Assembly (NCBI GenBank): GCA_019247395.1
Contig: JAFAOZ010000298.1
Span: 1-13,790, forward strand
Length of the DNA stretch: 13,790 bases
Direction of reading: 5' to 3'
Source of the DNA: Vulcanimicrobiota bacterium
GTDB taxonomy: Bacteria; Vulcanimicrobiota; Vulcanimicrobiia; Vulcanimicrobiales; Vulcanimicrobiaceae
Positions within the stretch are counted from its first letter, which is position 1, and each line of letters begins with the position of its first letter. Both the position numbers and the translations under genes were made by a program. Below, one piece after another: positions 1-5,396 of the stretch. The notes below the pieces were generated by a model that saw only the letters and a program-made list of their open reading frames with translations, made no database searches and was not told the origin of the DNA.

Positions 1-1492
1 CACCGATTGCAAGGCCCTCGCCGAAGTTGTGCGCGCCGATGCCCACGGCGATCAAGGCGGCGAGCACGATGGGATTCTCGGCATGCTGCGCGGCTTGACG
101 CGTGAAGTGCGTCGCCGCGCTGCCCAAGCCTACCAGCCCAATCATCAAGCCGACGATGAAGACGACGATCGGCGCCGTCGGAAAAGCGGCCGAACCGGCG
201 TGCCACGCACTCAGTCCGCGCGAGATCGGGGAGATTGCGTTCTGCGCGATCTCGACGACGAGGTAGAGCAGAATTCCGATCGCCAACGCGTTGAGAAGCG
301 CGACGGTCTGCGGTGTTAATTTGCGAGCGCGAGCGATCGGCAGACCCAGAAAGATCGTGAAGCCGGCAATCGCGCCGAGCAGGACGGTTTCGCCGAAGCT
401 CAACGCACGCGTCGTCGCGCCGGCCATCGGCATCATCGCGCGATACATCGAGGCGAGCGTATTGCGGGTACCGGCGTAGTGGATGGCGGTGATGAGTCCC
501 GCGGGCATACCGTTGGCATCTTCGATGTGGTCCATCACGTGGCAGTGAATTAACCACGTGCCGGGCTTCGCATCGGCTTTCACGACCACGTCAACGCGCT
601 GTCCTGGTGCGACGAGCACCGTGTCCTCGACGTCGCGGTAATCGACCGGCGCCGCGTCGCGCGCGACGATCTGTTGATAGTGTCCATGCGTGTGCATGGT
701 GTGAAACTCTTCACCCGAAATATTGATCCAGCGAATGCGAAAGCGGTCGCCTCTGTGCACTTCGAGCGCACGGGTCGCCGGATACTCTTTGCCGTTGAGC
801 GTGAAATGATTCTCGGCAGCGCTTTGAATCTGCCACGATGAGATCATCTGGAGGAAATCGCGCGCGAGCCCCCGTTCGACCCGACGCGGACTCGACGGTT
901 CGACGATGATCGCGCCGTACAATCCGGAATCGAGCATCGCTTGATCGTCGTGCGTGTGATAGATGAACGTGCCCGGCTGGTCGGCGACAAAGCGATAGAC
1001 GAAGTGATCGCCGCGGGGAACGAGCGATTGTGAGATGCCACCGACGCCATCCATCGAGACGGGAATATCGTGAACGCCGTGCAGATGAATCGAGTCGTCC
1101 GTCGCGATGTCGTTGGTGAAGTCGATCGTGATCGCATCGCCTTGCTTGACCTCGAGCACCGGCCCCGGCACGACGCCGTTGTACGTGTTCGCCATGACGG
1201 TCAAGCCGGGTTTGAGCGTCCACGGTGCGGCGCGTTCGACGATGTGAAAAATCCGCTCGCGACCTCGCGAGGTGGGAACGGCTTGGTATGCACCGTCCGG
1301 ACGAGCAACCAGCGGCGATTCACCCGGCGCGGCGCTCGCGACCGGGATCGGGCCGCGAAGCGGCTGCATTCCGAGCGTCGTCGAATTTGGCGAACCGCCC
1401 TCATCACCGTCCGCAAACGCTCGCGCGGGAAGCAAGAGAAGCAGTAAAAATCCAGCGACTAGGCCGGCAGACAGCAGCCGAGAGAGGCTCAT
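1..1492 (-). CDS. Secreted two-domain multicopper oxidase fused to a ZIP-family metal permease (3' end outside window)
   Basis: The frame is open for 497 codons from the ATG at 1492 and runs off the left edge. Residues 1-27 are a signal peptide ending in ARAFA. Two cupredoxin domains follow (about 75-200 and 210-340) with all four copper motifs: HLHG (136-139), HTH (179-181), HTMHTH (264-269) and HCH-x3-H (316-322), with Met329 a possible axial residue. Cys317 is the only cysteine in the visible protein, so the type 1 copper would sit only in domain 2, as in trimeric small laccases. From about residue 366 four hydrophobic helices appear; the fourth carries HNFGEGLAIG (488-497), the ZIP HNxxEG signature that holds metal ligands. 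ZIP proteins normally have an extracytoplasmic N-terminus, which fits an exported oxidase. Inferred role: surface metal oxidation (Cu, Fe or Mn) coupled to divalent metal transport; substrate unknown. There is no strong Shine-Dalgarno; UUAGG lies 9 nt upstream, inside the operator-like palindrome. Confidence 0.9.
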   Translation of the reverse strand, partial: MSLSRLLSAGLVAGFLLLLLLPARAFADGDEGGSPNSTTLGMQPLRGPIPVASAAPGESPLVARPDGAYQAVPTSRGRERIFHIVERAAPWTLKPGLTVMANTYNGVVPGPVLEVKQGDAITIDFTNDIATDDSIHLHGVHDIPVSMDGVGGISQSLVPRGDHFVYRFVADQPGTFIYHTHDDQAMLDSGLYGAIIVEPSSPRRVERGLARDFLQMISSWQIQSAAENHFTLNGKEYPATRALEVHRGDRFRIRWINISGEEFHTMHTHGHYQQIVARDAAPVDYRDVEDTVLVAPGQRVDVVVKADAKPGTWLIHCHVMDHIEDANGMPAGLITAIHYAGTRNTLASMYRAMMPMAGATTRALSFGETVLLGAIAGFTIFLGLPIARARKLTPQTVALLNALAIGILLYLVVEIAQNAISPISRGLSAWHAGSAAFPTAPIVVFIVGLMIGLVGLGSAATHFTRQAAQHAENPIVLAALIAVGIGAHNFGEGLAIG

Positions 1493-1506
1493 TTAGGTAC
1501 GCCTAA
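1493..1506. promoter_or_regulatory. DtxR/MntR-like inverted repeat at the oxidase-ZIP start codon
   Basis: The sequence TTAGG-TACG-CCTAA is a perfect 5+5 inverted repeat ending one base before the ATG of the oxidase-ZIP gene. Metal-responsive repressors of the DtxR/IdeR/MntR/SirR family bind sites built on TTAGG/CCTAA half-sites. A bound protein here would cover the translation start region of the DNA and block transcription. No regulator gene of this family is in the window, so the assignment rests on site resemblance and on the metal transporter downstream. Confidence 0.5.
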
Positions 1507-1515
1507 GATTATTCG

Positions 1516-1527
1516 TAGGCGCGCCTG
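1516..1527. promoter_or_regulatory. Second, degenerate operator-like palindrome (AGG-N4-CCT)
   Basis: AGGCGCGCCT at 1517-1526 is a perfect 10-base palindrome with the same AGG-N4-CCT core as the site at 1493-1506. The two centres are 22 bases apart, close to two helical turns, so two dimers could bind the same DNA face. A GC-rich palindrome of this length can occur by chance; the matching core and spacing are the only support. Confidence 0.35.
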
Positions 1528-1592
1528 CCTCCTGGCTCGGGTCGGGCTTTTATAGGCAAAGCCAAGCTGCCCAGCTGCCCGGTCGGGATCGG

Positions 1593-2546
1593 CTACCAGG
1601 TTAAGACGACTGAACCGTTCCCGGTTGCATTTTTCCAGCCGGCCCAAGTCCGGAAGTGCATTGCGCTGCGTTCGGCCCACGATGATCCGCCGCCACCGCC
1701 GCCGCCCGGTCCGGCCCCGTAATAGCCTTTGATAGACGAGGCACCGCCGGCACCGCCACCACCGCCGTAGTATCCGCCGCCGCCGCCACCGCCTGCCCCG
1801 CCGTCGTTGCCGGAGCCGCTGGCCTTGGCTCCTGTCCCGCCGTTGCCTCCACGTCCTAATGCGCCACCGCTTCCCGGCTGCCCAGGCGACCCGGACCCGT
1901 AGCCTGAGCCTTCGGCACCGCCGGCGCCGCCTTGAGTTTGCGAACCACCGGCGCCTCCACCACCGAAGACGCTGCCGCCATGAGCGCCGTCTTTACCGCC
2001 GCCGTTTCCGCCATAGCACTGGTAATAAGGGTAGGGGTTGCTAGCCAAGCCCCCTTGTCCGCCGCCGCCCGCTGCGACAAGCACGCGATCCTTTAACGCG
2101 TCACCGCCTTCACGCACATCGGAGGCACCGCCGCCACCATTGCCAGGCCAAGTGTAAGTGTTGCCTGGATTGCCGCCTCCGTTGAAACCACCAGCTGTAG
2201 GCGTTCCTCGGCCGCCCACGTAGACGTAGAGTTTTTCTCCCGGTTTTACCGGGATCTTCGCGTAGACGCGTCCTCCACGGCCAAAGCAATCAGGTTGACA
2301 AGGAGAGCCGAACGCGCCCAAACCCGCAGCGCCGATTGCATTCACTGTAATTGTCGTGACGCCCGCCGGCACGCTGAATGACTGCGCTGTACCGGTGTAT
2401 TCAAACTTCTTATTGTGGCTGGGTAACTCGCGATTGCTGTTGACCTCGTTGGGCATGCCGGTCGGCGACGGTGATCCACCGCAGCCAACCAGTAAAGCCG
2501 CTAGAACTGAAGCGGCTAAAGCGTAGCGCCCAAACGAAGCGACCAT
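1593..2546 (-). CDS. Gly-rich lipoprotein with ALK-type glycine-rich domain
   Basis: The product has 317 residues. Residues 1-22 form a lipoprotein signal ending in the lipobox LVGC, with Cys22 the predicted lipidated residue, so the protein is probably membrane anchored and exported. Residues 48-110 form a beta-like module (FEYTGTAQSFSVPAGV, then VKPGEKLYVYVGG) followed by FNGGG, GGGGASDVR and DRVLVAAGGGGQGG. The remainder is mostly Gly/Ser/Ala/Tyr and closes with GSVVLTW. This order matches the glycine-rich domain family first described in ALK-type receptors (PF12810), also common in bacterial secreted proteins. Cys83/Cys87 form a small pair. A surface or matrix role is inferred; no catalytic motif is visible. 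A clear GGAGG lies 6 nt before the ATG, and the gene seems to be transcribed alone. Confidence 0.85.
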   Translation of the reverse strand: MVASFGRYALAASVLAALLVGCGGSPSPTGMPNEVNSNRELPSHNKKFEYTGTAQSFSVPAGVTTITVNAIGAAGLGAFGSPCQPDCFGRGGRVYAKIPVKPGEKLYVYVGGRGTPTAGGFNGGGNPGNTYTWPGNGGGGASDVREGGDALKDRVLVAAGGGGQGGLASNPYPYYQCYGGNGGGKDGAHGGSVFGGGGAGGSQTQGGAGGAEGSGYGSGSPGQPGSGGALGRGGNGGTGAKASGSGNDGGAGGGGGGGYYGGGGGAGGASSIKGYYGAGPGGGGGGGSSWAERSAMHFRTWAGWKNATGNGSVVLTW

Positions 2547-2551
2547 AACGT

Positions 2552-2600
2552 ACCTCCGAGAGAGGAACGGTTCGACGGGGTTATTCGGTTCCCCGGAGAT
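2552..2600 (-). promoter_or_regulatory. Structured 5' leader that can sequester the ribosome binding site
   Basis: In the mRNA sense, AUCUCCG (2600-2594) can pair with CGGAGGU (2558-2552), which contains the whole Shine-Dalgarno, giving seven pairs with one G-U wobble. A competing local hairpin, CGGGG (2595-2591) with CCCCG (2580-2576) around a 10-base loop, shares one or two bases with it. The arrangement would allow translational control by temperature, a ligand or a protein, but the pairing is read by eye only. Confidence 0.3.
2553..2557 (-). promoter_or_regulatory. Shine-Dalgarno of the Gly-rich lipoprotein gene
   Basis: GGAGG in the mRNA sense, separated by 6 nt from the ATG at 2546. 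It fixes this start, which also places the lipobox at a normal distance from the N-terminus. Confidence 0.8.
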
Positions 2601-2679
2601 TTGGGTCGCTTTCAGCAGAGGCGGCCTTAAAAAACTTCTTTTGGCTTTCCAACTGCTCGATCAAAGCCCTCGGATACCT

Positions 2680-2700
2680 AAAAACGCCCCGTTAGGGGCG
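2680..2700 (-). terminator. Rho-independent terminator after the STAS / micro-ORF transcript
   Basis: On the minus strand CGCCCC (2700-2695), a four-base loop, and GGGGCG (2690-2685) make a perfect 6-bp GC stem followed directly by five T (2684-2680). This is a compact intrinsic terminator for transcription arriving from the STAS gene. The UAA stop of the upstream 58-residue ORF forms three of the four loop bases. Confidence 0.75.
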
Positions 2701-2868
2701 CTCGGCGGAATGATACACCTGTTCGTTGCGCACGTCATCGGTAGTCAGGAGTCTGACTCCGGGCAGTTCGTGATCTCGATCCAAGCGCCCGCACACGACG
2801 CAATCGGGCGGCATACGGTTTGACCGAGCGAGGACCGCGAACATGACGCACTCCGCCGACTCTTGCAT
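2692..2868 (-). CDS. Small hypothetical protein with a CxxC motif
   Basis: A 58-codon ORF starts with ATG at 2868, 34 bases after the STAS stop on the same strand, and ends with TAA inside the loop of the terminator at 2680-2700. An in-frame stop lies four codons upstream of the ATG, so this is the only sensible ATG start. The product has Cys7 and a Cys23-x2-Cys26 pair with PPDCVVCGR, followed by charged sequence and His33; this could be a minimal metal knuckle but is short of a full zinc ribbon. The ribosome site is weak (a purine-rich AAGAGAG stretch). Transcription with the STAS gene is supported by the shared terminator. I do not recognise a family, and chance coding cannot be excluded at this length. 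Confidence 0.4.
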   Translation of the reverse strand: MQESAECVMFAVLARSNRMPPDCVVCGRLDRDHELPGVRLLTTDDVRNEQVYHSAERP

Positions 2869-2902
2869 CTTGCTCTCTTACCTGTCGGGCGTTGTGGTCT
2901 GC

Positions 2903-3181
2903 CTAAGCCGTGTGAAAAATTCGATCGAATCCAACGATATGAAAGACGCGACGGATGTGCGCGTTTGCTCCGGCCAGGGTGATCGAACGACGGTTGCTTT
3001 GACGGCGAAGCGCCGCGAGCTCTTCGAGGATCGTTGAATCGAGATACGTTACGTTGGTGAGGTCGAATACCAGATCGTCGTCGCCGTCCAGCGTTCCAAA
3101 AAGCGTCGCGAGCTCGGCCTTACGCGTGAGGTCGTACTCGCCTTGAAGCATGACGCGCCGCGATGCTGACGCACGGTTCAT
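2903..3181 (-). CDS. STAS-domain protein (anti-sigma factor antagonist-like)
   Basis: The 92-residue product is a bare STAS domain. It has GEYDLT near the start, strand LVFDLTNVTYLD (37-48), then Asp48-Ser49-Thr50 at the loop where SpoIIAA-type antagonists carry the phosphorylated Ser, then helix ILEELAALRRQ and the closing HIRRVFHIVGFDRIF segment. Proteins of this class bind anti-sigma kinases and switch partners according to phosphorylation of that Ser or Thr; the partner kinase is not in the window. The start at 3181 is chosen over an ATG 14 codons upstream because GGAGG lies 5 nt before it and the longer form adds no STAS sequence. A promoter lies just upstream and the 58-residue ORF follows. 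Confidence 0.8.
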   Translation of the reverse strand: MNRASASRRVMLQGEYDLTRKAELATLFGTLDGDDDLVFDLTNVTYLDSTILEELAALRRQSNRRSITLAGANAHIRRVFHIVGFDRIFHTA

Positions 3182-3219
3182 CGGAGCCTCCGCTCGCTTT
3201 GTTATGAACAGGGAACCCC

Positions 3220-3248
3220 ACAATACCGCCGTGCAACGCTTTCGTCAA
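3220..3248 (-). promoter_or_regulatory. Sigma70-type promoter for the STAS gene
   Basis: On the minus strand TTGACG (3248-3243) is followed after exactly 17 bases by TATTGT (3225-3220), matching the -35 consensus at five of six and the -10 consensus at four of six positions. Transcription would start near 3213, giving a leader of about 30 bases that contains the GGAGG of the STAS gene. Confidence 0.6.
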
Positions 3249-3279
3249 GGGCGGGAGAACGTCGCGTCTTAGAAAAGCG

Positions 3280-3285
3280 AGGAGG
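3280..3285 (+). promoter_or_regulatory. Unusually close Shine-Dalgarno before the SRPBCC-like gene
   Basis: A full AGGAGG is separated from the proposed GTG start at 3287 by a single base, much closer than the usual 5-9. No other plausible start is in frame nearby, so either the ribosome uses a shifted pairing or the true start is a rarer codon slightly downstream. Confidence 0.4.
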
Positions 3286-3286
3286 G

Positions 3287-3793
3287 GTGCCCGAGGTACA
3301 GCTCACACACACGCTGCGCGTTCCCGCCGATCCGGCCGCCGAGGCGCTCGGCGAGTTGCTCACCGCGATCGCGCATCAAGAAGGTCCGTGGCGCGGATTC
3401 GCGCTGCACGTCGGTCTCGGCGATCTCCATCTGCCCGACGTCGGCTATGTGGCGGTGCCGATTACTCTCACCGCCGAGCGGCATAGCGAAGCGCCCCGCG
3501 CGTTCGAGATCTCATTCGTCTCGGCCAATCTTCCCGCCGCGTTCCCGGCATTCAAAGGAACCATCGGCGTCGACGAAGGCGGTCTCGGAGAGTCCAAGCT
3601 ACAGTTACGCGGCGCCTACGAGCTCCCAATGCAGATCTTTGGGAGGCTGCTCGACGCGGCATTCACGCCCGGCGTCGCGCAGCGTTCGCTCGAAAACTTT
3701 GTTGACGAGATCGGCGCCGCGGTCGAGGCCCGCGTCAATCAGCGCGAGGCCGAGTTTATTCGGTACCGTTTTTACGCGCGCGCGCCTCGGTGA
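3287..3793 (+). CDS. SRPBCC-like small protein coupled to an FAD monooxygenase
   Basis: The product has 168 residues, no signal peptide and no membrane segment. Alternating strands (ALHVGLGDL, YVAVPITLTAE, AFEISFVSANL, KLQLRGAYELP) end in a long C-terminal amphipathic helix (about 131-152, SLENFVDEIGAAVEARV). This layout is typical of the SRPBCC/START helix-grip fold, which makes a hydrophobic ligand cavity, but I see no diagnostic sequence motif and the call rests on pattern. The stop codon overlaps the GTG of the monooxygenase gene by four bases (GTGA), so the two are translationally coupled and probably act on the same hydrophobic substrate. The GTG at 3287 is preceded by an oddly close AGGAGG. 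Confidence 0.6.
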   Translation: MPEVQLTHTLRVPADPAAEALGELLTAIAHQEGPWRGFALHVGLGDLHLPDVGYVAVPITLTAERHSEAPRAFEISFVSANLPAAFPAFKGTIGVDEGGLGESKLQLRGAYELPMQIFGRLLDAAFTPGVAQRSLENFVDEIGAAVEARVNQREAEFIRYRFYARAPR

Positions 3794-5013
3794 CGGAGAT
3801 ACGCGCCGGCTGCTGCATCGTCGGCGGCGGTCCGGCAGGAATGATGGCGGCGCTGCTCTTTGCGCGCGCCGGCGTCCATACGGTGCTGCTCGAAAAGCAC
3901 GCCGATTTCTTACGCGATTTTCGCGGCGACACGATTCATCCATCCACGCTCCAAGTGATGGAGGAGCTCGGCGTTCTCGAAGATTTTTTGGCGCGGCCGC
4001 ACCAAGAAGTAACCATGCTTGCTGGAAACCTCGGCGATACGCTGGTCACCGTTGCGGACTTCTCTCATCTTCCGACGAGCTGCAAGTTTCTCGCATTCAT
4101 GCCGCAGTGGGATTTTCTCGACTTCCTAGCCGACCAGGCGAAGCGATTTCCCGGATTCGACTTGCGCATGCAGGCACGCGCCGAGGATCTATTATGGGAG
4201 GGTTCCCGCGTCGCCGGAGTGCGCGCGCAGACGCCCGCCGGCCCGCTCGAAGTTCGCGCCGCGCTGACAATCGCCGCGGACGGCCGCGAATCGGTTTTGC
4301 GCGAGCGCGCGGGCCTCGAGGTCGTCGAGCTCGGCGCACCGATGGACGTGCTCTGGCTGAGGCTCACCAAGCACGCTGACGATCCGCACGAAACCTTCGG
4401 TTACATTCGCGACGGTCGGATCATGGCGCTCATCGATAGAGGCGCGTACTGGCAATGCGCCTACGTCATTCCAAAAGGAACGCTCGCGGAGCTGCACGAG
4501 CGTGGTTTGAGCGAATTTCGGAAGCAAATTAGCGAGATCGTACCGTTTCTCGCCGACCGCGTCGGAGAGCTTGCGACCTGGGATGACGTGAAGCTGCTCA
4601 CCGTGCGCGTGAATCGCTTACGCCAATGGTATCGCCCGGGACTGCTCTGCATCGGCGATGCCGCGCATGCGATGTCGCCGATCGGCGGCGTGGGCATCAA
4701 TCTTGCGATTCAAGATGCGGTTGCCGCCGCCAACATGCTGGCGCCAAAAGTGCGCAACGGCGATGTGACGGTGCGTGACCTCGCGGCCGTGCAGCGCCGC
4801 CGGGAGACCGCGGCGCGCCGGACGCAAGCGTTGCAGCTCTTCATTCAACGGAACTTCATCGGACGCGCCCTGACGCACGGCCGCCCGCGATTTCTGCACC
4901 GGCTGCCGGCGTTGCTGCGATTGCTGCCGTTCTTGCCGCGAATTCCCGGGCATCTGGTCGGACTTGGGTTTCGCCCCGAGCATCTTTACGAAAAAACGAT
5001 GCCCGCGTCTTGA
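3790..5013 (+). CDS. Group A FAD-dependent monooxygenase (PHBH-type fold)
   Basis: The product has 407 residues, a normal length for the family. The N-terminal Rossmann motif is VGGGPAGMMAAL (11-22), followed by the acidic Glu35 at the end of strand two. The DG motif is AADGRES (162-168), and the GD motif is GDAAHAMSPIGGVGINLAIQD (289-309), which binds the FAD ribityl and pyrophosphate. These three motifs in this order define single-component, NAD(P)H-using flavin hydroxylases of PF01494. The C-terminus (about 370-398) is a Leu/Pro-rich amphipathic helix ending GLGFRPEH, seen in a subgroup annotated only as FAD-dependent oxidoreductases. The substrate is not predictable; aromatic or polyketide-like compounds are typical for the family. 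It starts with GTG overlapping the stop of the SRPBCC-like gene, and its last 28 bases overlap the convergent VOC gene. Confidence 0.88.
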   Translation: MTEIRAGCCIVGGGPAGMMAALLFARAGVHTVLLEKHADFLRDFRGDTIHPSTLQVMEELGVLEDFLARPHQEVTMLAGNLGDTLVTVADFSHLPTSCKFLAFMPQWDFLDFLADQAKRFPGFDLRMQARAEDLLWEGSRVAGVRAQTPAGPLEVRAALTIAADGRESVLRERAGLEVVELGAPMDVLWLRLTKHADDPHETFGYIRDGRIMALIDRGAYWQCAYVIPKGTLAELHERGLSEFRKQISEIVPFLADRVGELATWDDVKLLTVRVNRLRQWYRPGLLCIGDAAHAMSPIGGVGINLAIQDAVAAANMLAPKVRNGDVTVRDLAAVQRRRETAARRTQALQLFIQRNFIGRALTHGRPRFLHRLPALLRLLPFLPRIPGHLVGLGFRPEHLYEKTMPAS

Positions 5014-5393
5014 ACTTCGCGATACGGTAGCAACCAAACCATCGACTCGTCGTGCAAGTCGACGACCTGCACGCGATTGCCGAACGGATCGATAAAGTCG
5101 CACCGAAACGGCGGTATCAGTTTGATGCCGTACTTTTTCGTTAGTTTGTCGCGAACTTCGTTCAACTGTGCTTCGTCGCGGACCATCAGGCCGAAATGAC
5201 GCACCCGCGACGGCGCAACGGTCGGCACTTCGAACATTGCCAAGAATTGATGATCGCCGACCTTGAAGAACGCGTCGCCCTCGCCTTCGTCGAGCTTCGT
5301 CAAATCGAAGACGTCTTGGTAGAAGGCGACGGCCTTTTCGATATCGTCGACCTCGATCGCCAGATGATTGATGCCATAGACTTTGACGCTCAT
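4986..5393 (-). CDS. VOC superfamily protein (glyoxalase / bleomycin-resistance / dioxygenase type)
   Basis: The 135-residue product has the two beta-alpha-beta-beta-beta repeats of the vicinal oxygen chelate fold: NHLAIEVDDIEKAVAFYQD (9-27) starts the first and RHFGLMVRDEAQLNEV (65-80) the second, closing with IDPFGNRVQVVDL (101-113). His10 and His66 are at usual metal-ligand positions, but the last ligand position, normally Glu after GNRxE, is Gln109, so metal binding may be altered. The ATG is three bases after the kinase stop, making this the last gene of the efflux and two-component operon; a role in binding or modifying the pumped or sensed compound is an inference. Its 3' end overlaps the convergent monooxygenase gene by 28 bases. 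Confidence 0.82.
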   Translation of the reverse strand: MSVKVYGINHLAIEVDDIEKAVAFYQDVFDLTKLDEGEGDAFFKVGDHQFLAMFEVPTVAPSRVRHFGLMVRDEAQLNEVRDKLTKKYGIKLIPPFRCDFIDPFGNRVQVVDLHDESMVWLLPYREVQDAGIVFS

Positions 5394-5396
5394 AAC

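Noticed and set aside
711..1223. 170-codon minus-strand ORF in a different frame of the oxidase gene
   Set aside because: The frame carrying the copper motifs is continuous through this stretch; the alternative product is Arg-rich without motifs.
1548..1553. TATAAA as a -10 box for the oxidase-ZIP gene
   Set aside because: It matches well alone, but no -35 hexamer lies at 16-18 bases, so I could not support a promoter.
1593..2100. DNA tandem repeat or PE-PGRS-like element in the Gly-rich region
   Set aside because: GGN codons recur because of the amino acid composition; no regular repeat unit is seen and there is no PE domain.
2552..2640. Possible c-di-AMP (ydaO-type) or c-di-GMP riboswitch, because the leader holds GGGGAACCGAAUAACCCC
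   Set aside because: Only this short block resembles the ydaO type; the other conserved blocks and the outer stem are not visible, and c-di-GMP class I core sequences are absent.
3447..4379. 310-codon plus-strand ORF overlapping the SRPBCC-like and monooxygenase genes
   Set aside because: Its product is Arg/Ser/Pro-rich without any motif, while the overlapped frames encode clear SRPBCC-like and FAD motifs. High GC suppresses stops in shadow frames.
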